Translations under genes and position numbers: made by a program
The notes under the pieces: model-generated
Databases searched by the model: none
What the model was told of the DNA's origin: nothing
Seen by the model: the letters and a program-made list of their open reading frames with translations, nothing else
Source of the DNA: a virus
Length of the DNA stretch: 61,145 nt
Reading direction: 5' to 3' (one strand)
Virus record (IMG/VR): IMGVR_UViG_3300022920_000542
Location: 1-61,145 of that record
In this document: positions 9,900 through 19,286 of the stretch, in pieces
How positions within the stretch are numbered: the first letter of the stretch is position 1
Layout of the letters: every line of letters starts with the position of its first letter

Positions 9900-10852
9900 A
9901 GTGTTTGAACAATTTGTGCGATGGTTGATGCAAATGTAATTTCTTTATCAACCACCAAACTATCGTGGTAAGTTTGTTGATCAAGCATAATAACAATGTT
10001 TGCACTTTTACCAGGAGCATACTCATCTACATTATCAAACAAAAACTTATAAACATCCGTGAAGTCATTTATTTTTTCATTTGCAATAAGTTGACGAGCA
10101 GTTAACCAAGCATTCTTTTTGTCTTTACTTGCATTCTTTAGAATGTCCAACAACTTTAACTTATAGTCACCTTCAATGAGGTCTTCTTTGATAATCTCAA
10201 GAGTACCATGAATACTATTCTGTTGAGCATTGTTGATCACCTTACGAATATCAGGATAACCTTTGTTTACAATCAATGCAATATCGTCTGGTTGTGCTTT
10301 AATGCCTTGCTTGGCAAGAATCTTGGCAAGATGTATTGCGACATCTTTACGATTAGGAGGAACGATGTTGAATGTTTGACAACGACTGACAATCGGTTCG
10401 ATAATCTTTTCGTGGTAATTACAAGTAAGAATGAAACGAGTAGTCATACTAAACTGCTCCATTAAATTTCTTAAAGCAGCCTGAGCATTGCCTGTGAGAA
10501 AGTCACACTCATCAAGTAGAACAATTTTTAGATCATTGAATCCCATGCTACTTGCAAACGACTTGATCTTGGTACGTACCGTATCAACATTATTTTCGTC
10601 ACTTGCATTGATGTACAGATAGTCACATGGTACTTGCTTGGTAAGCAACTTACCAAGTGTGGTTTTACCGGTACCTGCTTTGCCATACAAAAGTAAGTGT
10701 GGAATGTCACGTGACTCAATCCACGAAGCAGCTCGTTTCTTTAAAGGTTCGTTTCCAATATAATCAGAAAGGTCTTTGGGTCGATATTTTTCGACCCAAA
10801 GACTATTTTCCGATTCAACTGGAGACTTTGTTGCTTCTTCTAAAAAATTCAT
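9896..10852 (-). CDS. 44: Clamp-loader ATPase subunit, T4 gp44-like
   Basis: The 318-residue AAA+ protein has Walker A in LLLYGKAGTGKTTLGKLL, Walker B in KIVLLDECDFLTG and the SRC arginine-finger motif in PIVSRCQTF, all in clamp-loader order. It loads the sliding clamp onto primer-template DNA using ATP. Its ATG overlaps the clamp gene stop as TAATG, so it is translated with the clamp. No gp62-like partner subunit is seen next to it. Confidence 0.95.
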   Translation of the reverse strand: MNFLEEATKSPVESENSLWVEKYRPKDLSDYIGNEPLKKRAASWIESRDIPHLLLYGKAGTGKTTLGKLLTKQVPCDYLYINASDENNVDTVRTKIKSFASSMGFNDLKIVLLDECDFLTGNAQAALRNLMEQFSMTTRFILTCNYHEKIIEPIVSRCQTFNIVPPNRKDVAIHLAKILAKQGIKAQPDDIALIVNKGYPDIRKVINNAQQNSIHGTLEIIKEDLIEGDYKLKLLDILKNASKDKKNAWLTARQLIANEKINDFTDVYKFLFDNVDEYAPGKSANIVIMLDQQTYHDSLVVDKEITFASTIAQIVQTL

Positions 10853-11577
10853 TAATCGGTTGTTTGAATTTCAACCAAGTAATAACTGCTACGGAAGTCA
10901 CCGACTTCAAACTCAATGCTTGCAATTCCCTTGGAACTGACATTAAGGACACTCTTTTCAGAGTCACTATTTGCATTAAGAATTTCCTTGAAATACTTCG
11001 AGGAAAAACTAATGGGGTCTGTGAGAGTGCTTGATCCTTCGTTAATCGCACTTAAAGAAACACGATTACTATTGATTGTAGAATAACCAATTACCAACTG
11101 AATTCCGTCTTTTGATGGAACAATGGTAAATGTATCGCAATCACTTAATGCACTTGCAGAACGAACAAACTTCTTTGCGAAGTCATTACTGAAAGGAATT
11201 TGCAGATCATAATCTGGTAAATCCTTTAATGCAGGAACATTAGGAATTACTGCTAAGTCAGCAAGCATGAAGTTTACACTTGTTGTATCATCTGATACTT
11301 TAACACTAACGTTCTTTTCGTTTTTTTCAACGACATCAACATTAATGTCATCACCAACGACTGATAGTAGTTGCTTTAACTTTGCAGTATCATAAACACC
11401 AATTTCACCTTCACCAAGTTCAAACTCTTTGGCCGATACTTTTCCGAGAACACTTTTGTCATCGGTAATGAAGGTGGTTTCGCAAACGTTGTCTCCGTTG
11501 GTATTCCATTTAACTGATTCCACGTTACCATTAAGGTTGTAACGTGAAATGAATTGTAGTACTTTATCTTTTTTCAT
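10852..11577 (-). CDS. 45: DNA polymerase sliding clamp, T4 gp45-like
   Basis: The 241-residue protein resembles gp45-like clamps of T4-type phages: FISRYNLNGNVESVKW at the N-terminus and the closing SSYYLVEIQTTD end. It encircles DNA as a trimer and tethers the polymerase; in T4 it also activates late transcription with gp55 and gp33, and a gp55-like gene lies at 60541. It has its own perfect TTGACA-N17-TATAAT promoter. The ATG starts 8 bases after the -10 element, so the transcript should have almost no leader. Confidence 0.93.
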   Translation of the reverse strand: MKKDKVLQFISRYNLNGNVESVKWNTNGDNVCETTFITDDKSVLGKVSAKEFELGEGEIGVYDTAKLKQLLSVVGDDINVDVVEKNEKNVSVKVSDDTTSVNFMLADLAVIPNVPALKDLPDYDLQIPFSNDFAKKFVRSASALSDCDTFTIVPSKDGIQLVIGYSTINSNRVSLSAINEGSSTLTDPISFSSKYFKEILNANSDSEKSVLNVSSKGIASIEFEVGDFRSSYYLVEIQTTD

Positions 11578-11584
11578 AGTTTAT

Positions 11585-11613
11585 ATTATATTATTTTAAT
11601 TGTTATTTGTCAA
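11585..11613 (-). promoter_or_regulatory. Perfect sigma70 promoter of the clamp gene
   Basis: On the minus strand it reads TTGACA, 17 bases, TATAAT, then ATAAACT and the ATG. Both hexamers and the spacing are consensus. The seven-base gap puts the expected start of transcription at or next to the A of the ATG. It lies over the 3' end of the upstream gene. Confidence 0.9.
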
Positions 11614-11866
11614 TATTTGTTTTATCGTTTTCGGTAAAATTTTGCTTTATATCATATCCGTCCTCTTTATTTAGACTTTTGTGAATAAGACTACTGACAT
11701 AGTCTCCTAACTCTTCCTGTGTTAATTCGTCTTTTTCCAATTCAAACTTAGCATAATCAAGAAATTCGTCACATACCTCAAACTCGACATTAAGTTTTCC
11801 TGCTTTATCAGTATCCATTGCTAGGATTTTTATTTTAGGAAGTGTGTTGTTAGTTGACTGCTCCAT
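11603..11866 (-). CDS. Hypothetical acidic protein, 87 residues
   Basis: A small acidic protein (MEQSTNNTLPKIKILAMD) that I do not recognise. It overlaps the 3' end of the upstream gene by 17 bases and is cotranscribed with it. Its position between polymerase-associated genes suggests a role in replication or in late-transcription control, but no motif supports this. Confidence 0.7.
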   Translation of the reverse strand: MEQSTNNTLPKIKILAMDTDKAGKLNVEFEVCDEFLDYAKFELEKDELTQEELGDYVSSLIHKSLNKEDGYDIKQNFTENDKTNIDK

Positions 11867-12230
11867 CTGTAATCATACTCCTAAGTTGTGTAGGTATAAA
11901 TTCTACCTTTTTGTTTTTTGTATTAACGAGAACAAGAGAGTGGTTTTTGATTTCTGCGTTCATAAAACTGTCTATATCAAAAAAGTGGATAATATTCTTA
12001 TATGATATTTCTAATATTCTATCGGAAGGTTTCATACTCTTAATGTCATATAATGTATGTTCATACATTTGATTTTTAATCATAATAACGTGACACTCAG
12101 TTATTGCAGAATACAATCCGTAGAACTTTTTTTCTTTTTTGAGATCAAACATAGAAGAAAACCTAGATGCGTACTTTTTGTAACGATCATCTTGTTCTTC
12201 TTCTATATCAAATAAGTCTTCGTAAAACAT
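11850..12230 (-). CDS. Hypothetical protein, 126 residues
   Basis: A soluble mixed-charge protein (MFYEDLFDIEEEQDD) with no motif I recognise. It is the first gene of a two-gene unit upstream of the clamp and has a TTGACC-N17-TATAAT promoter with a 23-base leader. Confidence 0.72.
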   Translation of the reverse strand: MFYEDLFDIEEEQDDRYKKYASRFSSMFDLKKEKKFYGLYSAITECHVIMIKNQMYEHTLYDIKSMKPSDRILEISYKNIIHFFDIDSFMNAEIKNHSLVLVNTKNKKVEFIPTQLRSMITDGAVN

Positions 12231-12253
12231 TTTTAATTTTTATATATGTATAT

Positions 12254-12282
12254 ATTATATTATATATGTATATATAGGTCAA
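12254..12282 (-). promoter_or_regulatory. Sigma70 promoter of gene 11850-12230
   Basis: TTGACC, 17 bases, TATAAT on the minus strand, 23 bases before the start codon. Confidence 0.8.
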
Positions 12283-12285
12283 TCA

Positions 12286-13404
12286 TTATTTCAATAATTG
12301 ATCTGGATTAAGTGGGATCAAGTCATTAACAACAAACTCTCCGTCTTTACGAACAAGTTCATCGTCAAAGTAAATTTCACCTCCACCATAATCGGGTCGT
12401 TGAATCTTCACCATATCCCAATGAACTTGAGAATCGTTTCCATTGCTTGCATCGTCATAACATTGTCCTGGTGTGAAGTGAAAACTTCCACCAATCTTTT
12501 CATCAAACAAAATGTCACGCATAGGTTGAACAACATAAGGATTGAATCCAATTGCAAACTCACCAATGTATCTTGCTCCATCGTCACTATCAAGAATTTC
12601 ATTTAGTGCTTCTGTGCTTGCATCACTATTTGCGATTGCATCTATAATTTTACCATCTTTGAATTCCAACCGAATTCCGTCAAAGTCACAACCACGATAA
12701 ATTGTTGGAGCATTAAATTGAATGTGTCCTTGAACACTATCTTTGATTGGACAACTGAATACTTCTCCATCCGGAATGTTGTGAGTTCCACCACACGCAA
12801 CTGCTCCAATGCCTTTGATTGAAAAACGTAAGTCTGTGTCATCTCCTTTGATGTGAATTTTGTCTGCGTTTTGCATTCTCGTTTGGAGGTTGCTCATACC
12901 CGGATTAAACTTGGAGTAATCAAATGTGCATACGTCAAAAAAGAAATTCTCAAATGCTTCGGTACTCATGTTTGCTTGTTGTGCCATTGCAGGAGTGGGC
13001 CACCTCAAGATGCACCACCTAGTTTCGTTGACACGATAATCAAGATAAGGTTTGGTAATCTTTGACATCATCGTTTTAATATCTGCATCTACATCACTTG
13101 TTTCGTATATGTTGTTTGAACCTGCGATAGCAATGTAAGCATCCATTTCTTGAATCTTGGGCATACTGAATCTCATAAAGATTTCCATTTGCTCTTTGGT
13201 TGCGTGTTGCATAATCTCACGACCAATACGACTTTGTGAAGTTTGCACAAACGGAATTCCACCATATTCACGAACTGCACGAACAAGTGCAATCGTCATA
13301 TTGTCTGGTACTTCCGTGTTGTCTATTAATACCTTTTCTCCTTTCTGTAAAGACACACTATGTCTTACAAGAAGGTCTGCTAATTTTGTATAGTTCTGTT
13401 CCAT
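12286..13404 (-). CDS. M29-family (thermophilic type) aminopeptidase
   Basis: The 372-residue protein has the length and pattern of the M29 aminopeptidases (AmpS/AmpT). Candidate metal ligands are all present: a glutamate near STEALNE, the glutamate in [11 protein letters not shown], the histidine in GGSFHFTPG and the HxD pair in SQVHWDMV. It would remove N-terminal residues from peptides in the cytoplasm. It sits in the replication block behind its own promoter. Such an enzyme is unexpected in a phage; peptide recycling during infection is a possible role. Confidence 0.9.
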   Translation of the reverse strand: MEQNYTKLADLLVRHSVSLQKGEKVLIDNTEVPDNMTIALVRAVREYGGIPFVQTSQSRIGREIMQHATKEQMEIFMRFSMPKIQEMDAYIAIAGSNNIYETSDVDADIKTMMSKITKPYLDYRVNETRWCILRWPTPAMAQQANMSTEAFENFFFDVCTFDYSKFNPGMSNLQTRMQNADKIHIKGDDTDLRFSIKGIGAVACGGTHNIPDGEVFSCPIKDSVQGHIQFNAPTIYRGCDFDGIRLEFKDGKIIDAIANSDASTEALNEILDSDDGARYIGEFAIGFNPYVVQPMRDILFDEKIGGSFHFTPGQCYDDASNGNDSQVHWDMVKIQRPDYGGGEIYFDDELVRKDGEFVVNDLIPLNPDQLLK

Positions 13405-13418
13405 GATGTTTTATATTT

Positions 13419-13448
13419 TATATATTTATGTATGTATATACAAGTCAA
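13419..13448 (-). promoter_or_regulatory. Probable sigma70-like promoter of the aminopeptidase gene
   Basis: TTGACT, 18 bases, TATATA on the minus strand, 14 bases before the ATG. The -35 element overlaps the stop codon of the upstream methyltransferase gene. The -10 element is imperfect and the region is AT-rich, so the exact site is uncertain. Confidence 0.55.
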
Positions 13449-14860
13449 AATACAAAGAACTCGTTGCTTTTGTTTTTCTCACTTGCTTGGTTGGGAGATT
13501 CTGCATCTTTAAGACGAGTTTTGGCAATGATTGCATAATCCTTTTCTTTTTCAATTCCGATGTATTTTCTATCAAGCATTTTGGCTGCGATACAAGTTGT
13601 TCCACTTCCAACAAACGGATCAACGACCACATCATTCTCACGACTTCCAAGTGTTATCAAATAACTCATTAGTTCAATTGGTTTAACGGTTGGATGAACA
13701 TTTTGTTTTTCCGTGACAAATCTACCAGTAACATCGTGGTCGATTTTGCTATTGCTCATATCTTCTGCATTTCTTCTTCCTGGCATTGAAGAACTTTTCT
13801 TTTTAGGAAGATGTTCAAGACCTTTGTTTTTTTCTGCTTTGCTTGCTTTCGGAACAATCATAAAAGGAAAAGTCTTTTGAACACTTTCGGGCAATTTATG
13901 TATTTGTGATTTCCACCAAGAATCCAAATCATAAAAACGAGAAAACGATCCTTCGTCTCCGTAAGTTCTTCCGGCGGGTTTGCCTGTGCTTTCTTGCCAA
14001 ATACCACCAGATGCACTTCCACTATCTGTGTGTTTTCCTTTGCTTCGTTTTACTCCATCGTTAAGTACATCATCTTGTACAATTAAGTTGGCTGCGAATC
14101 TTCCGTCTGGTTTGTCGTAACCAATTTGTTCTCCACTTGAATAAACTCCAGTATTTTCTCCGTGGAATCCACCACGATTATCACTTTGTTTATTTTGAGA
14201 TTCTGATTGATCGTTTTCGTTTTTGTAAGGAATTCTACAATCGTCCAACCAAGTAATTCCTTTACCATTTTTCATTGCTTGTTCAATGGTGGTTTTTTCT
14301 GTAATTGGTTTCATTGCAACAAGCACAACTTCCACCGCAGGTTTAGGTTGATAACCTACATAAGAACCCTCAAGTGCTTTTGCTTCATCGGATGCAGGTT
14401 CAGTTATATCGGGTGTTCTTCTTTCCTGTGTGTCACTATCCTTCCAATTGTTATATGTAGTTAGTTCTTGGTTGCCTTCAGGAGTTTTGTATTTTCCAAT
14501 AACTTTTCTTTTTTTACCAAGTTGTTTGCCCACCGTCTTTCCCACATTATGTGCTTTTGGAAATCCTGTTGCGTATGTCCAATAAATCGGAGTGAATCCG
14601 ATATTGAATCCTGCATCTTCTAAACGAACCATCATACGACTTTGTACATCTGAACGAGGTGCTGACATAACAAAGCAGAATCCTCCTGGTTTCAAAACTC
14701 GTAGACACTCTTGCCAAATTTCCAATGCAGGAACTGCTTTGTCCCAATCACGATTCATAAACGAGTATCCATAAGGTGGGTCTGTACACACCATGTCTAC
14801 CGATTCGTCCTCAAGTTTCTTGAGAACTTTCAAACTATCTCCATTAATTATCTTATTCAT
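13445..14860 (-). CDS. DNA methyltransferase (N4-cytosine/N6-adenine type)
   Basis: The 471-residue protein has the catalytic motif IV DPPYGYSF near the N-terminus and the AdoMet-binding FxGxG motif in DPFVGSGTTCIAAKML near the C-terminus, the beta-class order. It methylates exocyclic amines of adenine or cytosine in DNA. A variable middle region (about residues 150-340) would be the target-recognition part. The ATG at 14860 overlaps the stop of the upstream methyltransferase gene by 8 bases. There is no restriction enzyme nearby, so self-DNA protection is the likely role. Confidence 0.92.
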   Translation of the reverse strand: MNKIINGDSLKVLKKLEDESVDMVCTDPPYGYSFMNRDWDKAVPALEIWQECLRVLKPGGFCFVMSAPRSDVQSRMMVRLEDAGFNIGFTPIYWTYATGFPKAHNVGKTVGKQLGKKRKVIGKYKTPEGNQELTTYNNWKDSDTQERRTPDITEPASDEAKALEGSYVGYQPKPAVEVVLVAMKPITEKTTIEQAMKNGKGITWLDDCRIPYKNENDQSESQNKQSDNRGGFHGENTGVYSSGEQIGYDKPDGRFAANLIVQDDVLNDGVKRSKGKHTDSGSASGGIWQESTGKPAGRTYGDEGSFSRFYDLDSWWKSQIHKLPESVQKTFPFMIVPKASKAEKNKGLEHLPKKKSSSMPGRRNAEDMSNSKIDHDVTGRFVTEKQNVHPTVKPIELMSYLITLGSRENDVVVDPFVGSGTTCIAAKMLDRKYIGIEKEKDYAIIAKTRLKDAESPNQASEKNKSNEFFVF

Positions 14861-15752
14861 TAAAGTCAAAAAATTTATTTGATTGTACACGCAAGTCATC
14901 AAGTGAGCAATAGTCAGGAACTTCATACTCTCCTTCTTTGCGGAATACCATAACGTATTCGTGTATCTTGCTTGTGTATCTTTTGCTTGCTACCTTACCT
15001 GCTTGCAACGGAGCAAATGGACTGATGTTCTTCATTATGATTGTATCGTGGTGAATCAACTTCTCTTTGGTAAACAAGGAAATCAAGTCGGAATGAAACG
15101 AACGAAGTCCACCACCCTTGGGACATCTCCAATCACCCACAACCCAAACACAGAATGCTCCTGGTTTCAATACACGATTAATGTGGTATCCACAAAAACC
15201 AACTTGCTTCAAAAACTTTTCGTAGGTTTCGCAATCACTAAGTTGGTTGGTTACACTTTCATACTTCTCAATGTCGTGATAAGGAGGGCAAGTGAATACC
15301 AAATCGGCAACCTCATCATCGGTGAAAGTAAGAAACAATCCATCGTTATTATAAAGTTTAGGCGATACCCCCAACTTTTTAAAATGCTCCGTAACTCGTT
15401 TATATGTCGTTGGAGAAATTTCGTAACCTTCGTATTGCCTTCCCATCTTGGATGCCACTACCGCACGGGTAGCACGACCTGCGAAGGGGTCTACGACCAC
15501 ACTTCCCTTCATGCTCCAATACCTAAGAATCTGTTCTGCTACTCCTGCGTGGAACTCACTAAACTTTAATCCAGGTAGGTACTTCGCATCGTCACTTCGT
15601 CTGCTTTCGTTTTCTCCATCATCCAAATATGCTTCCTTCCACGATGCCTTTGATTCTTTGGATGGTTCAAGAATACTCATAGGTAACCACCCGAATTGTT
15701 CATCAATACGACAATCGTCCCTAATGGGTAATACTTGCTTATAGACTTTCAT
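14853..15752 (-). CDS. DNA methyltransferase (second, alpha/gamma-like order unclear)
   Basis: The 299-residue protein has an AdoMet-binding motif VVVDPFAGRATRAVVASK near residue 90 and a catalytic TCPPYHDIEKYES near residue 160, so the motif order is opposite to its neighbour. It is a probable DNA amino-methyltransferase. The ATG overlaps the DNA polymerase stop as TAATG, and its stop overlaps the next methyltransferase start. The two methylases are therefore made with the polymerase and could modify new DNA as it forms. Confidence 0.88.
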   Translation of the reverse strand: MKVYKQVLPIRDDCRIDEQFGWLPMSILEPSKESKASWKEAYLDDGENESRRSDDAKYLPGLKFSEFHAGVAEQILRYWSMKGSVVVDPFAGRATRAVVASKMGRQYEGYEISPTTYKRVTEHFKKLGVSPKLYNNDGLFLTFTDDEVADLVFTCPPYHDIEKYESVTNQLSDCETYEKFLKQVGFCGYHINRVLKPGAFCVWVVGDWRCPKGGGLRSFHSDLISLFTKEKLIHHDTIIMKNISPFAPLQAGKVASKRYTSKIHEYVMVFRKEGEYEVPDYCSLDDLRVQSNKFFDFNE

Positions 15753-18259
15753 TAAAAAGAAAAGAATTTTTGTGCAGTTGCGAGGTGTTCACTTGCAAAG
15801 TCCCAATCAAGAGCATCATAAAAATCACGCAATTTACCTTCAAGTTCTCGTTCAAACAACTTGTCCTTGTCTGCATACTTCTCAATAAACTCCATGAGTT
15901 CTGGTGGGTCTTCATATCCACGAAACGCAAGAGCATCCAAACCAAGCTCATTGTTCTTGAGATATATCCACTTGATTTTTTCTCCATTGCGAATGGGTTC
16001 TGCCTGAATCTTAAACTTCTTGATAAACTGATTATGAATAATACTTGCTTTAACATGAGCAGGAGTGCTTTTGGCACACTCACCAACAACCGCACCTTTG
16101 TCCATCATCTTTAAATACTTGGTTACATTTTTAACTGCACTTGTTTTTGCGATGTCTTGAACAGATTCGTTTTTGACTTGTCGTTTAAGAGCAACGATTT
16201 TGTCATCAATTTCTTGTTTTGGAACATCCTTCAAAATGTCTTTAAGAATCTCTGTCATAAACGCACGAAATCGTGTGGGGTAACTACTACGCACCACATC
16301 AAGACCTTTAACTTCCAATTCATCACAAGTAACACCGTTGTTGTTGATGATCCATTGTGCATATCGTTTCTTTGCCAACCAAATACTTGCTTTGGAAATA
16401 ACTTCTTGTTTGATGTCGTAGCGATGTTCTTCAATGTTAAAGAATCGTTTTGCCATCACATCATAACTTTTGTTGATAAAATTCTGTACATTACCTGCAA
16501 CTTCAAGAATAGCAGTTGCCATTTCATCATCGTTAGCAACATTAACATTCGGCATTGTTTTTTCAACGATAGGCAATGCTGAAAAGAACACCGAGTCAGT
16601 ATCAATGTAAATACAATGATCTTCTGAATCACCAAGAGTTTTGTTGTAATAGTGATTCGCAATTTTTCTACTGAACTTAATTACCGACACACCTGTGGTT
16701 GTAACTGCTTCTGCATTATCCACATCATAAAAACGAAAGATAGGTAACCCCAATACACCATATAAAGAGTTAAGAAGAATCTTTTGTACGTGTTGTCTTC
16801 TTTTATAGAACACATACTTGGCATCGTCACCTGCGTTACCATATTCTTTCATTTTATCTTTGAATTCAACTCGTTGATTAAACCACTGTTCAAGAATCGC
16901 AGGAATAAGTCCGACCTTTTCTTTGGTATACATCACACCATTACTACTAATAGCAAGATTGTTTTCCTTCAAAAATGTTTTGAATTCATCTGCTGAATAT
17001 ACATCTCCACGAAATCCCACTTCGGTTTGCTCACCATCACAGAAATCTTCAGGACTCCACTTGTCAACAACACCCACTTTAGTTTCGGGTGATATATTTG
17101 TGGACATGATGATCGATGGATATAGAGATGTCAAATCCAAGTCAAACACCCACTTGTATTTGCCTGGTGTCGGAGCAGCCACATACGCACCACTAAACTT
17201 CTTTGATCCATCTCCTTTAATTTCATTGAATTTGTCACGACCATCTGGATCTTTGTTTGGTGCAACTAAATTATGTCTGCGAAGATAGGTAAGCAATGCA
17301 CCTTCAAGATAACGAGACGAAAACAAAATGTCTTCATATGGAACGTGACCAACATGACAGATACTACGAGTCAATTCAATGAGTTCCATCTTTTTGTCAA
17401 TCTCTACAACAATCTTTACATCATTCAAATTGTATTCAATAAACTTCTCAATGTCCGAGGAAAACAAATCATCAAGATTACCTTCATATTCAATTTTACC
17501 AATGCCAACTTCTTTGCGACCAATTGCATCCAAACGATAACTTGGTTCAACTGAGTATGTAAAGTTTTTATACAACACAAGATAATCCAAGCAACTAACA
17601 CCTGCGATTACAATGCGTTTCTTAAACGGGTGATAGTATGCGTGGCCAATCGGACTCAAACGATTTGCTTCTTCTTGTCCTAATACTCTTGCAAGTCTGC
17701 GATACAAATAAGGAACATCAAATCCATCAATGTTCCAACCCGTCAATATTGTCGGACTAATCTCTTGATAGAAATCAAGAAAATGAGAAAGCAATGCTCG
17801 TTCATTATCATAAGAATAAACTGATACTTCATCATTAGAGTAGTCGGTAATTTTGTCTTCTTTATCAAGAATCAATACCACATAATTATTAGTACAACTA
17901 TCGTGCCACGCAATAGCAGTAACAGGATTATTTGCTTTTTCTGTATCAGGTAAATCACCTTCCATGCTTACCTCAATATCAAAGTTCATAACGCAATGAC
18001 CGGTACTCGGTTCATCATCGTCTTCGTATAAGTCAATTAGATTACGAGTTTCAATTGGTACATCTGATTCAAACAAACCCGTGTCTTCGTAACGATACCG
18101 AGTTACCTTTTCCAACTTATCACCATACATACTGCGATACATCCCGTTCGGAGATTTTTTGTATGCGTATGGTTTATTCTTGAATGTTACGAGACCTTTT
18201 TTATCGTCCCACAGATAGACCGTATGATCTTTTTTATTTACGAATATGTTTTGATACAT
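15752..18259 (-). CDS. 43: DNA polymerase, family B, T4 gp43-like
   Basis: The 835-residue protein has the 3'-5' exonuclease motif MNFDIEVS near residue 94, polymerase motif A DLTSLYPSI, motif B KILLNSLYG and motif C YIDTDSVFF, so it should be active in both synthesis and proofreading. It is the replicative polymerase acting with the clamp and clamp loader at 9.9-11.6 kb. It has its own TTGACT promoter carrying a TACTATAAT -10 region eight bases before the ATG. It leads a three-gene unit with two DNA methyltransferases, joined by overlapping stop and start codons. Confidence 0.98.
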   Translation of the reverse strand: MYQNIFVNKKDHTVYLWDDKKGLVTFKNKPYAYKKSPNGMYRSMYGDKLEKVTRYRYEDTGLFESDVPIETRNLIDLYEDDDEPSTGHCVMNFDIEVSMEGDLPDTEKANNPVTAIAWHDSCTNNYVVLILDKEDKITDYSNDEVSVYSYDNERALLSHFLDFYQEISPTILTGWNIDGFDVPYLYRRLARVLGQEEANRLSPIGHAYYHPFKKRIVIAGVSCLDYLVLYKNFTYSVEPSYRLDAIGRKEVGIGKIEYEGNLDDLFSSDIEKFIEYNLNDVKIVVEIDKKMELIELTRSICHVGHVPYEDILFSSRYLEGALLTYLRRHNLVAPNKDPDGRDKFNEIKGDGSKKFSGAYVAAPTPGKYKWVFDLDLTSLYPSIIMSTNISPETKVGVVDKWSPEDFCDGEQTEVGFRGDVYSADEFKTFLKENNLAISSNGVMYTKEKVGLIPAILEQWFNQRVEFKDKMKEYGNAGDDAKYVFYKRRQHVQKILLNSLYGVLGLPIFRFYDVDNAEAVTTTGVSVIKFSRKIANHYYNKTLGDSEDHCIYIDTDSVFFSALPIVEKTMPNVNVANDDEMATAILEVAGNVQNFINKSYDVMAKRFFNIEEHRYDIKQEVISKASIWLAKKRYAQWIINNNGVTCDELEVKGLDVVRSSYPTRFRAFMTEILKDILKDVPKQEIDDKIVALKRQVKNESVQDIAKTSAVKNVTKYLKMMDKGAVVGECAKSTPAHVKASIIHNQFIKKFKIQAEPIRNGEKIKWIYLKNNELGLDALAFRGYEDPPELMEFIEKYADKDKLFERELEGKLRDFYDALDWDFASEHLATAQKFFSF

Positions 18260-18264
18260 TGAAT

Positions 18265-18296
18265 ATTATAGTATCGCAATTTATATAAAAAGTCAA
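18265..18296 (-). promoter_or_regulatory. Sigma70-like promoter of the DNA polymerase gene
   Basis: TTGACT, 17 bases, TACTAT (with overlapping TATAAT) on the minus strand. The start codon follows eight bases after TACTAT. The -35 overlaps the end of the dUTPase gene. Confidence 0.75.
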
Positions 18297-18820
18297 GCAC
18301 CGGTGCTTCCGAATCCACATTTTCCACGATCAGTCTCTGACAACTCTTCTACGATTTCAAATTCGACTTTGTGAGTTTCTGCGATTACAAGTTGTGCAAT
18401 GCGTTCACCCTTTGTATAAATTTTGTCCATGTTAACTTTAGTGAGCAATGGAATAGTTGCTTGGTGTCCAAGAATTCTTGCGTGAATGTCTTCGGGTTGT
18501 GTGATGTACTTGAATCGCACAAGCAACTCTCCACGATAACCACAATCAATCAATCCAACTGAATTTGCAAGCATTAGATTTTTGTTGCTGATACTGCTTC
18601 TTGGGAAAATGTTAGTATGATAAACTTTATCATCAACACACGGTTCTATATACAAGTCTGTGTGATACTGAATGTAATCTATTCGGGACCATGCTTTTGC
18701 TTCTTCATTGTATTCACCCGAAATTGCTGGATGTGATGATGCAACTAGATCATATCCTACATCATACTGCGTTAAATTTTTTGGTACAATAGTTCCAGTA
18801 TTTTTTATCTTAATTTTCAT
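18293..18820 (-). CDS. dut: dUTP diphosphatase
   Basis: The 175-residue protein has all five trimeric dUTPase motifs: YDVGYDLVAS, PRSSISNKN, NSVGLIDCGYRGELLV, KGERIAQLVI and the C-terminal RGKCGFGSTG. It hydrolyses dUTP to dUMP, keeping uracil out of DNA and feeding dTMP synthesis. Its start overlaps the upstream gene by 11 bases, so it is the last gene of the 19945-to-18293 operon. Confidence 0.96.
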   Translation of the reverse strand: MKIKIKNTGTIVPKNLTQYDVGYDLVASSHPAISGEYNEEAKAWSRIDYIQYHTDLYIEPCVDDKVYHTNIFPRSSISNKNLMLANSVGLIDCGYRGELLVRFKYITQPEDIHARILGHQATIPLLTKVNMDKIYTKGERIAQLVIAETHKVEFEIVEELSETDRGKCGFGSTGA

Positions 18821-19286
18821 TCAAATATAATATCGCATCTTCAAAGGTATTGACAACCTTAATATCATTTTCTTTTGCTTCGTGTTCAAGTAGATGTCTC
18901 CAAAACTTAATGGTTGGCCACATATGATTTTGATTTATTTCCAACAAATTTTGTTTATGTCGTTCTTCATCAATGGTAACAAGAACATTAGGTTTAATAG
19001 GCCATTCCCAAAAACTTCTTGCACTCCACACTTCGGGTATACTTAAAATTACATCAGTTTCATTTGTATAATCTTCAAGAACTTTCCAAGAATCACGTGA
19101 AAATTGAACTGCGAGTTCGTGTTCATCAATTAAAGGTGACGAATATATTTTGTCGGAGAACTCTTTTTTGTCAAAGTGAGATGGCCAACCAATTGCTTCT
19201 CCAATTATTTTATCGCAATCTACAAACCCAAGTGATTTACTATGATATGTTTTTCCTGAATGTCTAACTGCTGATATTATTTTCAT
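18810..19286 (-). CDS. Hypothetical protein with a P-loop-like N-terminus
   Basis: The 158-residue protein begins MKIISAVRHSGKTYHSKSLG, which looks like a short P-loop (HSGKT), and includes an aspartate near DVILSIPEVW that could be a Walker B strand. It may be a small nucleoside-phosphate kinase or NTPase, which would fit the dUTPase next to it, but the motif is degenerate and I would not assign a reaction. It overlaps both neighbours. Confidence 0.7.
   Translation of the reverse strand: MKIISAVRHSGKTYHSKSLGFVDCDKIIGEAIGWPSHFDKKEFSDKIYSSPLIDEHELAVQFSRDSWKVLEDYTNETDVILSIPEVWSARSFWEWPIKPNVLVTIDEERHKQNLLEINQNHMWPTIKFWRHLLEHEAKENDIKVVNTFEDAILYLNEN

Noticed and set aside
11850-12230. gp33 or RegA homologue
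   Set aside because: The position near the clamp suggested it, but no sequence feature supports either name.
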